DNA from: Desulfobulbus elongatus DSM 2908
Lineage (GTDB): Bacteria > Desulfobacterota > Desulfobulbia > Desulfobulbales > Desulfobulbaceae
Assembly (NCBI RefSeq): GCF_000621145.1
Contig: NZ_JHZB01000001.1
Coordinates: 62,001 to 126,000, forward strand
Direction of reading: 5' to 3'
DNA length: 64,000 bases
Position 1 is the stretch's first letter, and every line of letters begins with the position of its first letter. The position numbers and the translations under genes are program-made. The notes under the pieces were generated by a model. It was not told where the DNA came from. It searched no databases and was given only the letters and a program-made list of their open reading frames with translations. This document shows, piece by piece, positions 18,051 through 28,554 of the stretch.

Positions 18051-19100
18051 TCAGTTGTCGATCCGGATTTCCGCCGAGCGGGCGCTTTCGTTGGCCGGGC
18101 TGCGGGTATCGATACTGGAAACCGAATACAAAAGCGGCATGCTGGGCGCATCGGCATCGACGAACATGTTGTAGGGCAGATTGACCTCGCCGACCAGCTT
18201 GGCCGTGTTTTCGCCCGCTGTCCGGCGGTACACCCGGTAGCCCGCCACATCCTCGCCCTGGACATGATCCCAGAAAATCTTCACGCCGACCTCGGTCCTG
18301 AGTCCCTCGACCCGGCCGGGAACCGACGGCGCGGTCCGGTCGACCGGCCGGGCCTCGGCGCTTTCGCTCAGGCCGCTCTTGACCGCTCCTTGCGCAAAGG
18401 TGCTGACGGCCTGGACCTGGTAGGCGTAGACCCTGCCGTTCTCGACATCCGCGTCAATGTACGGGGGCGTCGCCACCGGCTCGCCGATCCTGGCCATGGC
18501 ACCACCGTCGACACCGCGGTATAGCTGATAACGCAGCGTGCCGCCCTCGGGGGTTGCGGCACCGCCGACTGGCTGCCATTGCACCGCATTGCTGCCGTCA
18601 CCGCCGACGGCGCTGACTCCCGCCGGGGTTGCGGGCGGCGTCTGCCAGAAAAAGGAAACCTCGTTGGAATCCTGGGATTCAATCCACCAGCCGGCCTTGC
18701 TGCGCACCTTGAAAAAGTAGAGATGGCCCGGCCGCAATCCCCGCACCTCGTAGGTGGCCGTCCGGTCGGCCCCTGGCGCCATGATGCCGCCGGGAACGTC
18801 AATCCTCTCGGCATAGGGGGCGGGACAGGTCGAACAGTACGAATCCGCCGGCACCTCGGCCCGGTAGAGCAGAAACTCGTCGATCTCCTCGACAGGCGTG
18901 CCGGTCACCGTTTCCTTGGGGAAGGTCCAGGTGAGCGTCGCCCCTTTTTCATCCAATTCCGCCCGGAGATCGCGGATCGCCTGCGGCACGACGTGCTGGG
19001 GCGGCACGGGCGCATCCTTGTACCCGCAGCCGCCGAGACTTATCAGGGGCAGCAGGGCCAGAACCAGCAAGGCCGGCCACCGGTGGCCGCATCCGTTCAT
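18051..19100 (-). CDS. Lipoprotein with fibronectin type III domains
   Basis: A 349-residue predicted lipoprotein. The signal peptide ends in a lipobox LGGC with Cys25, followed by GYKDAPVPPQ. Two or three fibronectin type III-like units follow: ATLTWTFPKE...GLRPGHLYFFKVRS, NAVQWQPVGG...ENGRVYAYQVQAV and VKIFWDHVQGEDVAGYRVYR. Such proteins sit in the periplasm or outer membrane, and this family often lies near lysA/argH. No enzyme motif is seen. It overlaps the argH stop by four bases, so it belongs to the arginine-lysine transcript. Confidence 0.9.
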   Translation of the reverse strand: MNGCGHRWPALLVLALLPLISLGGCGYKDAPVPPQHVVPQAIRDLRAELDEKGATLTWTFPKETVTGTPVEEIDEFLLYRAEVPADSYCSTCPAPYAERIDVPGGIMAPGADRTATYEVRGLRPGHLYFFKVRSKAGWWIESQDSNEVSFFWQTPPATPAGVSAVGGDGSNAVQWQPVGGAATPEGGTLRYQLYRGVDGGAMARIGEPVATPPYIDADVENGRVYAYQVQAVSTFAQGAVKSGLSESAEARPVDRTAPSVPGRVEGLRTEVGVKIFWDHVQGEDVAGYRVYRRTAGENTAKLVGEVNLPYNMFVDADAPSMPLLYSVSSIDTRSPANESARSAEIRIDN

Positions 19101-20499
19101 GATGCCATCCCCAGAAAGCGTTCCACCCCGGCCAGGGCCTCCTCGACCCGGAGCCGGGCGGTGCCGCCGACGGACAGCCGGCTGTTCACCGAGCCGTCCA
19201 CGGTCAGGACCTCGAAGACATCGGCCTCGATCAATTCGGAAAACTCCTGCAATTCCGCCAGGGTCAGACCGATCAGCTCGCAGTCCCGTTCCTGGCAGCG
19301 GGCAACGATCCGGCCCACCACGCCATGAGCCTGGCGAAAGGGCATGTTGCGCCGCACCAGGTAGTCGGCCAAGTCAGTGGCGGTCATGAAGCCGCCGCTG
19401 GTGGCCGCCCGCAGCCGCGCCACGTTGAATTCGGTGTGGTCGAGGAGTTCGGCGGTGATCGCCAGGCTGGCCTTGACCGTGTCCAGGGCGTCGAAGACCT
19501 GCTCCTTGTCTTCCTGCAGGTCGCGGTTGTAGGTCAGGGGCAGGCCCTTGACGGTCATGAGCAGGGCCATCAGGGCGCCGGTGACCCGGCCGGTCTTGCC
19601 GCGGATCAGTTCGGGAATATCGGGATTCTTCTTCTGCGGCATAATCGACGAGCCGGTGCAGTAGCGGTCGCCGATGCGCACGAAATCGAACTCCTTGGCC
19701 GACCAGAGCACCAACTCCTCGGCAAGCCGGCTGAGATGCACCTGGATCAGGTTGAGGCAGAAGAGCATCTCCAGGGCGAAGTCGCGGTCGCCGGTGGTGT
19801 CCATCGAGTTGGCGGTGATGGCGGCGAACCCCAACTCATCGGCCACCGACTGCCGGTCGATAGGCAGGCCGGTGCCGGCCATGGCCGCCGCGCCCAGGGG
19901 CATGATGTTGATCCGCTGCCGGCAGCCGGCCAGCCGGTCGCGGTCGCGCTGCAGCATCTCCACATAGGCGAGCAGATGGTGCGACAGCAGAACCGGCTGC
20001 GCCCGCTGGAGATGAGTGTAGCCGGGCATGACCGCGCCCAGGTATTTCCGGGCCTGCCGGGCGAAGGCCCGTTGCGTGTCGGCGAGCAGCGCATCCAGGG
20101 CATCGGCCTCGTCGCGGAGATAGAGGCGGAAATCGAGATTGACCTGGTCGTTGCGGCTGCGAGCGGTGTGCAGCTTGGCCCCGGCCGGGCCGATCCGGTC
20201 GGTCAGGGCTTTTTCGATGTTCATGTGGATGTCTTCCAGCTCGGGCTTGAAGACGAACTCGCCCCGGTCGATCTCGGCCTCGATCTCGGCCAGACCCTGA
20301 AGGATGGCATCCCGCTCCGCCCCGGTGATCAGCCCCTGCCGGGCCAGCATGCGGGCATGGGCCCTGGAGCCCATGATGTCGTGGCGGTAGAGCCGGACAT
20401 CGTATTGGATCGAGGCGGAAAAGGCCTCCACCGAGGCGGCGGTGGCCTCGGCGAAACGACCGCCCCACAGCTTGCCGGAGGGTTGGATCGGCTCGGCCA

Positions 20500-20500
<1 letters not shown>
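19097..20500 (-). CDS. argH: Argininosuccinate lyase
   Basis: A 467-residue lyase that releases arginine and fumarate from argininosuccinate. Motifs are LWGGRF, HTARSRNDQV, YTHLQRAQPV, the catalytic loop GSSIMPQKKNPDIPELIRGK and TYNRDLQEDKE. The length is normal. The ATG at 20500 overlaps the argG stop in a TGATG arrangement; an in-frame GTG three bases earlier is possible. It is the last arg gene of argB-argD-mntP-argF-argG-argH. Confidence 0.98.
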
Positions 20501-21699
<1,199 letters not shown>

Positions 21700-21744
21700 A
21701 AACCCTGCTCTGCCAGGCCGCGCGGGCCTGATCCTGATTGACGA

Positions 21745-22671
21745 TTATGCCGCCTTTCCCTTGAGGATGAAATGCTCCAGAATGGCCGCATGGATGTGCA
21801 TCTTGTTTTCCGCCTGCTCGAAGATCACGCTCTGCGGCCCTTCCAGGACCTCGTCGGTGACCTCCTCGCCGCGATGGGCGGGCAGGCAGTGCAGGACGAT
21901 GGCCTCCCGGCCCGCCTTGGCCAGCAGGGCCGCGTCCAGCTGATAATCCCGAAACAGGCCGAGCCGCTGTTCCTGCTCCGCCTCCTGCCCCATGGAGGCC
22001 CAGACATCGACGCTGACCGCCTCGGCGCCCCGGATGGCCTCGGCCGGATCGCGAAGGACGACGATCGGCAGCGGACTGCGGGCCCGGGCCTTGGCCAGGA
22101 TGGTCTCGTCAGGGCCGAAACCGGCCGGACAGGCCAGGGTCAGCGGGAAACCGAAGATCGAGGCCGCCTCGATCCAGGCATTGGCCATGTTGTTGCCGTC
22201 GCCGATCCAGACGCACTTGACGCCGTCCAGCGTTTTTTTCATCTCGAGTACGGTCATCAGGTCGCTGAGCACCTGACAGGGATGATAGAGATCGGTCAGG
22301 GCGTTGATCACCGGCACCGTGGCGTAGCGGGCCAGCTCTTCCACCACGTGCTGGCCGAAGGTGCGGACCACGATGGCGTCGACGTAGCGGGAGAGGACTC
22401 GGGCCGTGTCTTTGAGCGGCTCGCCGCGGCCCAGTTGCGATTCCTTGGCGGACATGAAGATCACCTGCCCGCCCAGGCCGTACATGGCGGCCTCGAAGGA
22501 GACCCGCGTGCGGGTTGACGGTTTTTCAAACAACAGACAGATGGTGCGGCCGGCCAGGACCTGGTGGCGGACGCCCCGCTTGCGTTCGGCTTTCAGCGCG
22601 ATGGCCCGATCGATCAGGGAGCGCAAGGTCTCCTGCGAAAAGTCGCCCAGCGCCAACAGATGGTTGTTCAT
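21745..22671 (-). CDS. argF: Ornithine carbamoyltransferase
   Basis: A 308-residue transferase that makes citrulline from ornithine and carbamoyl phosphate. Motifs are FEKPSTRTRVSFE (carbamoyl phosphate), ADLYHPCQVLSDL-like LTDLYHPCQVLSDL, VWIGDGNNMANAW and the ornithine loop HCLPAHRGEEVTDEV. The presence of HCLP and VGDGNN-type motifs separates it from PyrB. A candidate sigma-70 promoter lies upstream at 22773-22800. Confidence 0.98.
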   Translation of the reverse strand: MNNHLLALGDFSQETLRSLIDRAIALKAERKRGVRHQVLAGRTICLLFEKPSTRTRVSFEAAMYGLGGQVIFMSAKESQLGRGEPLKDTARVLSRYVDAIVVRTFGQHVVEELARYATVPVINALTDLYHPCQVLSDLMTVLEMKKTLDGVKCVWIGDGNNMANAWIEAASIFGFPLTLACPAGFGPDETILAKARARSPLPIVVLRDPAEAIRGAEAVSVDVWASMGQEAEQEQRLGLFRDYQLDAALLAKAGREAIVLHCLPAHRGEEVTDEVLEGPQSVIFEQAENKMHIHAAILEHFILKGKAA

Positions 22672-22772
22672 AACGCTCTTCCCAAGGTAACGGGAGCGGG
22701 CACGGCACGATCACACGGCGCCCGTGCAGCGGGGCTTCAAGGTGCCTTGCGCCTCTCCGGCGAAAAAAATAA

Positions 22773-22800
22773 TTGATACAAGAAAACGGGGCGTTTGCAA
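22773..22800 (-). promoter_or_regulatory. Candidate sigma-70 promoter for argF-argG-argH
   Basis: On the minus strand TTGCAA (22795-22800) and TATCAA (22773-22778) are separated by 16 bases, in the 186-base gap between mntP and argF. Just upstream of it a seven-base stem CCCCTCA/TGAGGGG (22819-22825 and 22837-22843) may slow transcripts leaving mntP. Together they suggest that the argF part can be expressed apart from argB-argD-mntP. Confidence 0.5.
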
Positions 22801-22857
22801 AGGAATTTCAGGGGAGAACCCCTCATTCCGCGAGGCTGAGGGGACGGCGGGAAGGGG

Positions 22858-23445
22858 TCATCCCATTTCGGCGACCGCTTTTTCGAAAAAGAGGGCGGAG
22901 AGGAGAATCTTGAGGCCGATGCCGATCAGGATGGCGCCGCCCACCACCTCGACCCGCCTGCCCCAGCGCCGGCCGGCCCGGGTGCCGAGGAAAAGCCCCA
23001 GCAAGGTAAAGCCCGATGCGACCAGACCGATCACCAGCGAGGGAATCCAGATGACCACATCGAGCATGGCCAGGGTCAGGCCGACGGCCAGGGCATCGAT
23101 ACTGGTGGCCACCGCCAGCGCTACCATGGTCAGGCCTCGGCTCGGGTCGATGGCCCGTTCCATTCCATCCCCGTCATCCAGGGCCTCGCGCACCATGCGT
23201 CCGCCTATGTAAAGTAAAAGGGCGAAGGCGATCCAATGGCTCCAGGCGGCGACAAAGGCCTGCACCGTGAGTCCGGCCAGCCAGCCGAGCACCGGCATGA
23301 TCGCCTGAAAGAGACCGAAGTGAAAGGCCAGGCGGAAACAGGGCCGGAACGTGAGGGGATGGAGGATGGCACCGGCGGCCAGGGACACGGCAAAGGCATC
23401 CATGGCCAGGGCCACGGCCACGGCGATGAGGGAAACGGTATCCAT
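22858..23445 (-). CDS. mntP: Manganese efflux pump MntP
   Basis: A 195-residue membrane protein of the MntP (DUF204) family with six hydrophobic segments in two repeated halves. The conserved Asp-containing helices are VAVALAMDAFAVSLAAGA and VALAVATSIDALAVGLTLAM; the acidic loop REALDDGDGM also fits. MntP exports Mn(II) when it is in excess. It lies inside the arginine cluster, 25 bases after argD, with no sign of a manganese riboswitch in that gap. ArgF and ArgB do not need Mn, so the linkage is unexplained. Confidence 0.93.
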   Translation of the reverse strand: MDTVSLIAVAVALAMDAFAVSLAAGAILHPLTFRPCFRLAFHFGLFQAIMPVLGWLAGLTVQAFVAAWSHWIAFALLLYIGGRMVREALDDGDGMERAIDPSRGLTMVALAVATSIDALAVGLTLAMLDVVIWIPSLVIGLVASGFTLLGLFLGTRAGRRWGRRVEVVGGAILIGIGLKILLSALFFEKAVAEMG

Positions 23446-23470
23446 GGCTGCGAAGGCCGTGCGGCCCGCT

Positions 23471-24667
23471 TCAGGCCAACCGGTCGAGCACCCGGCAGAG
23501 GATGTCGATCAGTTGATCGATTTCGGCGGTATCGACGATCAGGGGCGGCACGAAGCGCAGCACCCGGTTGCCGGCGAAGTTGATCAGGGCCCCTTCCGTA
23601 AACATTTGCTGGACGATGTCCGGCCCATGTTCGATCCCCTTGTCGGTCAACACCAGACCGAGCAACAGGCCCCGGCCGCGCACGCCGGTGGCCAGGTGAG
23701 GGTACCGCCGCGCCACGGCTTCGAGCTTGCCGACGAAATAGGCGCTCTTTTCCCGGACCGAGGCCATGAACCCGTCCGCCAGCATGATGCTCAGCACCTC
23801 GACCGCGGCGGCGGCGGCCACCGGGTTGCCGCCGAAGGTGGAGGCATGGGTGCCCACGGTCAGCGAGGCGGCGATGCGCTCCGTGGTCAGCATGGCGCCG
23901 ATGGGCAGGCCGTTGCCCAGGGCCTTGGCCAGGGTCATGATGTCCGGCGTCACCCCCAGTTGCTCATGGGCGAACAGGGTGCCGGTCCGGCCCAGGCCGG
24001 TCTGAACCTCGTCGAAGATGAGCAAGAGTCCGTGCCGGTCGCAGAGATCGCGGATCGCGCGGATATAGCCGGGATCCAGCGGCCGGACCCCGCTTTCGCC
24101 CTGAAGGGGCTCGCAGAGAACGGCGCAGGTTTGGGGCGTGATCAGGGCCTCGATGGTGCCCGGATCGCCGAACTCGGCGTGGACGAAGCCCTGGGGCAGG
24201 GGCTCGAAGCCCTGGTGGAACCGGGGCTGGCCGGTGGCGGCCACGGTGGCGAGTGTCCGGCCGTGGAACGAGCCGGCCAGCGAAATGATCTCGTAGCGGC
24301 CTTCGCCGCTGTGGATGCGGGCCAGCTTGATCGCCGCCTCGTTGGCCTCGGCGCCGGAATTGCACATGAACACCCGGTCGGCGAAGCTGTTGTTGACGAG
24401 CAACTCGGCCAGCTCGATCTGCGGCGGCGTATGAAAGAGATTGGAAACGTGCACCAGATCACCGGCCTGGCGGCGGATGGCCTCGGTGACCGCCGGATGG
24501 CAGTGCCCCAGCGAACAGACCGCGATCCCGGCCAGGAAATCGAGATACTCCTTGCCGTCGGCATCCCAGAGACGGCAGCCGCTGCCCCTGACCATGGCCG
24601 CCGGAAACCGGCTGTAGGTTCCGATAAACACCTTGTTGCCCCTCGTCGCCCATTCTGCGTTTGTCAT
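23471..24667 (-). CDS. argD: Acetylornithine aminotransferase
   Basis: A 398-residue fold-type I PLP aminotransferase that makes N-acetylornithine from its semialdehyde. Visible are [72 protein letters not shown], the Schiff-base Lys in [17 protein letters not shown], and [12 protein letters not shown]. The length is normal. The ATG at 24667 overlaps the argB stop by four bases. The enzyme may also serve diaminopimelate synthesis. Confidence 0.97.
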   Translation of the reverse strand: MTNAEWATRGNKVFIGTYSRFPAAMVRGSGCRLWDADGKEYLDFLAGIAVCSLGHCHPAVTEAIRRQAGDLVHVSNLFHTPPQIELAELLVNNSFADRVFMCNSGAEANEAAIKLARIHSGEGRYEIISLAGSFHGRTLATVAATGQPRFHQGFEPLPQGFVHAEFGDPGTIEALITPQTCAVLCEPLQGESGVRPLDPGYIRAIRDLCDRHGLLLIFDEVQTGLGRTGTLFAHEQLGVTPDIMTLAKALGNGLPIGAMLTTERIAASLTVGTHASTFGGNPVAAAAAVEVLSIMLADGFMASVREKSAYFVGKLEAVARRYPHLATGVRGRGLLLGLVLTDKGIEHGPDIVQQMFTEGALINFAGNRVLRFVPPLIVDTAEIDQLIDILCRVLDRLA

Positions 24668-25551
24668 GCCACCAACTCCGTACCAATACCTTTCCGGGTG
24701 AAAATTTCCAATAAAATAGCGTGTTCCTGGCGGCCGTCGATGATGTGGGCCTTGGCCACGCCGCCGTCCAGGGCCGCCTTGCAGCAGTTGACCTTGGGAA
24801 TCATGCCGCCCTTGATCACTTCGTCCGCGATCAAATCGTCGATCTGGTCGCGGTAGATGGTGGAGATCAGCTCGCCGTTCTGGTTCTTCACGCCTTCGAC
24901 ATCGGTGAGCAGCATCAGCTTGGCGGCGTTCAGTTCGGCGGCGATGGCCCCGGCCACCAGATCGGCGTTGATGTTGAAGGCCCGGCCGTCCTCGCCGACA
25001 CCGACCGGAGCGATGACCGGAATGAAGTCCCGGCGGTCGAGGGCGGTGAGAATCTCGGGGTTGACCCGGGTCACCTCGCCGACCCGGCCGATGTCGATCA
25101 ACTCCGGCGGCTGGTCCTCGGCAACGGGCTTGCCCCGGATGGCCAGCTTGCGGGCCTGCACCAGATCGCCGTCCCGGCCGGACAGGCCGACCGCTTTGCC
25201 GCCGCAATGGTTGATCAGGCCGACGATTTCCTTGTTGACCTTGCCCACCAGCACCATCTCGACCACGTCCATGGTTTCGCCGTCGGTGACCCGCATGCCC
25301 TGAACGTAGCTGGGGGTGACCTGCATCTTTTCCAAAAAACGGTTGATCTGCGGCCCGCCACCATGGACGATCACCGGGTTGATGCCGATGTATTGCATCA
25401 AAATGACGTCGAGCGCGAAGCTGCGCTTGAGCGCTTCGTCGACCATGGCATGGCCGCCGTACTTGATCACCACGGTCTTTTCCCTGAATTCGCGAATATA
25501 GGGAAGCGACTCCACCAGCACTTTGGCCTTGGCGATTTCCTCACGTATCAT
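24664..25551 (-). CDS. argB: Acetylglutamate kinase
   Basis: A 295-residue amino-acid kinase that phosphorylates N-acetylglutamate. Motifs are [48 protein letters not shown] and [14 protein letters not shown], with the C-terminal KGGMIPKV. The extended N-terminal helix ([22 protein letters not shown]) is typical of hexameric, arginine-inhibited enzymes. It is the first gene of the arginine run and has a good promoter at 25614-25642. Confidence 0.98.
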   Translation of the reverse strand: MIREEIAKAKVLVESLPYIREFREKTVVIKYGGHAMVDEALKRSFALDVILMQYIGINPVIVHGGGPQINRFLEKMQVTPSYVQGMRVTDGETMDVVEMVLVGKVNKEIVGLINHCGGKAVGLSGRDGDLVQARKLAIRGKPVAEDQPPELIDIGRVGEVTRVNPEILTALDRRDFIPVIAPVGVGEDGRAFNINADLVAGAIAAELNAAKLMLLTDVEGVKNQNGELISTIYRDQIDDLIADEVIKGGMIPKVNCCKAALDGGVAKAHIIDGRQEHAILLEIFTRKGIGTELVA

Positions 25552-25613
25552 CTTGTTTTTCCTGTTCGCTTGCGGTCCGGGAACCGTCTTGGTGGTCGGA
25601 ATGCCGGGCGGCC

Positions 25614-25642
25614 ATTGTACCGCCGCTTCCCTCCCCTGTAAA
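25614..25642 (-). promoter_or_regulatory. Sigma-70 promoter of the argB operon
   Basis: On the minus strand TTTACA (25637-25642) and TACAAT (25614-25619) are exactly 17 bases apart, five of six matches each to the consensus. It would start transcription about 55 bases before argB. It is back to back with the lptA promoter, about 50 bases away. No clear ArgR box was recognised around it. Confidence 0.75.
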
Positions 25643-25691
25643 CCATTCTATTTCCTCGCCAAAGAAAACAACCTCGCATCCATCCTCACCC

Positions 25692-25720
25692 TTTACATTT
25701 ACCGGAGAACCCAGTAGTAT
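25692..25720 (+). promoter_or_regulatory. Sigma-70 promoter of the lptA-lptB-rpoN-ptsN operon
   Basis: TTTACA (25692-25697) and TAGTAT (25715-25720) are 17 bases apart on the plus strand, 72 bases before the preferred lptA start. The -10 is weaker (four of six). This is the only good candidate in the gap before lptA. Confidence 0.6.
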
Positions 25721-25792
25721 GGGCGCGTTCTTGCAAAAAACAAACCCGAAATACGACCGTCACCTTTTTTCATGTTTGCCAAGGGGCCAACC

Positions 25793-26332
25793 ATGGGACG
25801 TTTTCATGTCGTCGTCCATACCACCCTGTTCCTGGCCGCCCTTCTCCTGGCCGGCACGGCCACGTGCCGGGCGGCCGAAGAAGCGGATCAGCCGATCAGT
25901 ATCGAAGCCAACCGCATGGTCTCCCAGGAAAACAAGAATTCGGTGGTGTTCATCGGCAAGGTGGACGCCCGCCAGGGCACCCTCACCATCCGGGCCGACG
26001 AGATGACCGTGTTCTACACCGAAAACAAGGGCGACGCCACACCGGGCCAGGAGAGCAAACCCACCAATCAGGTGGAAAAACTGATCTGCACCAGCAATGT
26101 CAAGATCAGCCAGGGCGACTGGCTGGGCTCCGGCGACCGCATGGACTATTTCGCCAGGGAGCGCAAGGCGGTTCTCAGCGGCAACGCCAAGGCCTGGCAG
26201 GGGCAGAACATGGTTTCCGGCAAGACCATCGTCTATTACCTCGACGAGAAACGGTCGGTGGTCGAACCGGATGCGACCACCAACAACCGGGTTCGGGCGG
26301 TTATCCACCCGGATTCCAAGAAAAAACCATGA
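25793..26332 (+). CDS. lptA: Lipopolysaccharide transport periplasmic protein LptA
   Basis: A 179-residue periplasmic OstA-like protein that forms the LPS bridge between inner and outer membrane. A signal peptide (VVVHTTLFLAALLLAGTATCRA) is followed by the OstA/LptA beta-jellyroll: QPISIEANRMVSQENKNSVV, VDARQGTLTIRADEMTVFY, WLGSGDRMDYFARERKAVLSG. The ATG at 25793 has a GGGG-containing site; an ATG at 25772 would add seven residues without one. lptC is not upstream, where it often lies. It overlaps lptB by four bases. Confidence 0.92.
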   Translation: MGRFHVVVHTTLFLAALLLAGTATCRAAEEADQPISIEANRMVSQENKNSVVFIGKVDARQGTLTIRADEMTVFYTENKGDATPGQESKPTNQVEKLICTSNVKISQGDWLGSGDRMDYFARERKAVLSGNAKAWQGQNMVSGKTIVYYLDEKRSVVEPDATTNNRVRAVIHPDSKKKP

Positions 26333-27060
26333 CCGGCGCCTCTGTGCTCGAAACCCGGGGACTGGTCAAGGAGTATCGCGACCGGCGGGTGGTCGACCGG
26401 GTCAACGTGCAGGTGCGCAGTTCCTCGGTGGTCGGCCTGCTCGGCCCGAACGGCGCCGGCAAAACCACCACCTTCTATTCGATCGTCGGCTTCATCCGTC
26501 CGACCGGCGGCTCGGTTCTCCTGGACGGGGAAGACATCACCGCCCTGCCCATCCACAAGCGGGCCTCGCGCGGCATCACCTATCTGGCGCAGGAACCGTC
26601 GGTCTTCAAAAAGCTGACCGTCGAGGAGAACGTCCGCATCGTCCTCGAGCCCCTGGGCCTGCCGCGCAACGAGATCAACAACCGCATCGCGGAGTTGATG
26701 GCGGAACTGAAGTTGGAGTACCTGGCCGGCAACAGGGGCCACGCCCTGTCCGGCGGCGAACGGCGGCGGGTGGAGATCATGCGGGCGCTGGCCACCAGGC
26801 CGCGCTTCATTCTGCTCGACGAACCGTTCGCCGGCGTCGACCCCTTGTCAGTGGCCGATCTTCAGGATATTATCCGCGACCTGAAACAAAAAGGGTTGGG
26901 GATTCTGATCTCCGACCACAACGTTCGGGAAACCTTGCAGGTCTGCGATTCCGCCTATATCATGAACAACGGTCAGATTCTCACCAGCGGCGGTGCCGAG
27001 GACATCATCCAGAGCGCGGTGGCGAGAAAAATGTATCTGGGCGACCATTTCACCATGTAA
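26329..27060 (+). CDS. lptB: LPS export ABC transporter ATP-binding protein LptB
   Basis: A 243-residue ABC ATPase that powers LPS extraction from the inner membrane with LptFG. Walker A is GPNGAGKTTT, the signature is HALSGGERRRVEIMRAL, Walker B is FILLDEPFAGVDP, and the switch His is in ISDHNVRETL. The segment YLAQEPSVFKKLTVEEN is characteristic of LptB. The length is standard. It is coupled to lptA and followed 38 bases later by rpoN, the classical lptB-rpoN order. Confidence 0.97.
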   Translation: MTGASVLETRGLVKEYRDRRVVDRVNVQVRSSSVVGLLGPNGAGKTTTFYSIVGFIRPTGGSVLLDGEDITALPIHKRASRGITYLAQEPSVFKKLTVEENVRIVLEPLGLPRNEINNRIAELMAELKLEYLAGNRGHALSGGERRRVEIMRALATRPRFILLDEPFAGVDPLSVADLQDIIRDLKQKGLGILISDHNVRETLQVCDSAYIMNNGQILTSGGAEDIIQSAVARKMYLGDHFTM

Positions 27061-27098
27061 CCAGTCGCCTCATCGCGAAAAACCCGGACTCGATCTCC

Positions 27099-28550
27099 AT
27101 GGCCCTCGAACTCAGACAAAACCTCAAGCTGGCACAGAAACTGGTGATGACGCCGCAGTTGCGCCAGGCCATCAAACTGTTGCAGTTGGGCCGTCTGGAA
27201 CTCACCGAGGCCCTGCAGGCGGAGATCGAGCAGAATCCCATGCTGGAGGAGGCGCCCAGCGTCCTCGAACCGGCGGCCAATCCCGAGTCGCTCAACGCGG
27301 AGGAAAATCCCTATCAGGCCGAAGCGGGCGTCACCGACCGGGTCAAGGGGGACGATCCGGCCACCGTGGCCGAGGTCAACTGGGAGGATTATACCAACGC
27401 CTTCGATTCGGACCTCTCCTTTTCCCACGAGACCCCGCCGGCCGACGCCCCGTCCCAGTTCGACTTCATCTCCGCCACCCCGGGCCTGGCCTCCTACCTG
27501 CAATGGCAGCTGACCCATCTCGATCTGACCGAGCAGGATGCCGAACTGACCACCTTCATCATTTGCAATCTGGACGAGCACGGCTTCCTGGAAGCCACCA
27601 TTGAGGATATCTGCGCCTTCGGCCACTGTAGTACCGACGAGGCCGAGGGGGCGCTGCGCTTGGTGCAAAGCCTCGATCCGGCCGGGATCGCCGCCCGCGA
27701 TATCCGTGAATCCCTCCTGTTGCAGCTCGACCGCCTCGATTTCGACAATTCCCTGGCCTACCGGATCGTCGAACAGCACATGAATCTGCTCGAATCCCGC
27801 AATTACACGCAGATCTCCAGGGAAACCGGGGCGCCGCTCAAAAAGGTGCACGAGGCGGTGGCCATCGTTCAGGAACTCACCCCCTATCCCGGCAACGAAT
27901 TCAGCAACGAGCAGACCAACTATGTGGTGCCGGATGTGTTTGTCTACAAGATCGACGGCGAATTCGTCATCCAACTCAACGACGAAGGCCTGCCGCAGTT
28001 GCAGCTCTCCAGCGAGTACCAGCAGCTGCTCAAACAGAAAAACGGGCTGACGTCGGAATCGCGGGGCTATCTGCGCGAGAGCAAGCGCAATGCCGAATGG
28101 TTCATCAAGTCGATCGAGCAGCGGCAGCGGACCATCTACCGGGTGATGGAAAGTCTGCTCAAGTTCCAGCGGGATTTTTTCGAGCATGGACCGGCGGCAA
28201 TGAGACCGCTGATCCTCAGGGACGTGGCTGAGGACATCGGCATGCACGAGTCGACCGTCAGCCGGGTGACGTCCAACAAATACGTGCACTGCCCCCAGGG
28301 CATCTACGAACTGAAGTACTTTTTCAGTACCGCGGTGGCGACCCCGGACGGCGATTCGGTGGCGGCCGAGGCGATCAAGACCCGCATCCGGCAATTGGTG
28401 AACGGCGAAAACCCGGTCAAGCCTTTAAGCGACAACAAAATTTCCGAACTGCTCGCCAAGGAGAATATCTCCGTTGCCCGGCGCACCGTCGCCAAATACA
28501 GGGAACAGTTGAAAATCCTTCCGGTCAAGCACCGGCGGCAGACCCGCTGA
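27099..28550 (+). CDS. rpoN: RNA polymerase sigma-54 factor RpoN
   Basis: A 483-residue sigma factor for -24/-12 promoters that needs AAA+ activators. Region I is the Gln/Leu-rich MALELRQNLKLAQKLVMTPQ and following residues; the acidic linker covers about 60-115; the core-binding domain follows; the helix-turn-helix is near HESTVSRVTSNKYVHCPQG; the RpoN box is ARRTVAKYRE. All domains are present. Two likely target promoters and two activator genes occur later in this window (55.7-63.7 kb). Confidence 0.97.
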   Translation: MALELRQNLKLAQKLVMTPQLRQAIKLLQLGRLELTEALQAEIEQNPMLEEAPSVLEPAANPESLNAEENPYQAEAGVTDRVKGDDPATVAEVNWEDYTNAFDSDLSFSHETPPADAPSQFDFISATPGLASYLQWQLTHLDLTEQDAELTTFIICNLDEHGFLEATIEDICAFGHCSTDEAEGALRLVQSLDPAGIAARDIRESLLLQLDRLDFDNSLAYRIVEQHMNLLESRNYTQISRETGAPLKKVHEAVAIVQELTPYPGNEFSNEQTNYVVPDVFVYKIDGEFVIQLNDEGLPQLQLSSEYQQLLKQKNGLTSESRGYLRESKRNAEWFIKSIEQRQRTIYRVMESLLKFQRDFFEHGPAAMRPLILRDVAEDIGMHESTVSRVTSNKYVHCPQGIYELKYFFSTAVATPDGDSVAAEAIKTRIRQLVNGENPVKPLSDNKISELLAKENISVARRTVAKYREQLKILPVKHRRQTR

Positions 28551-28554
28551 TCCC

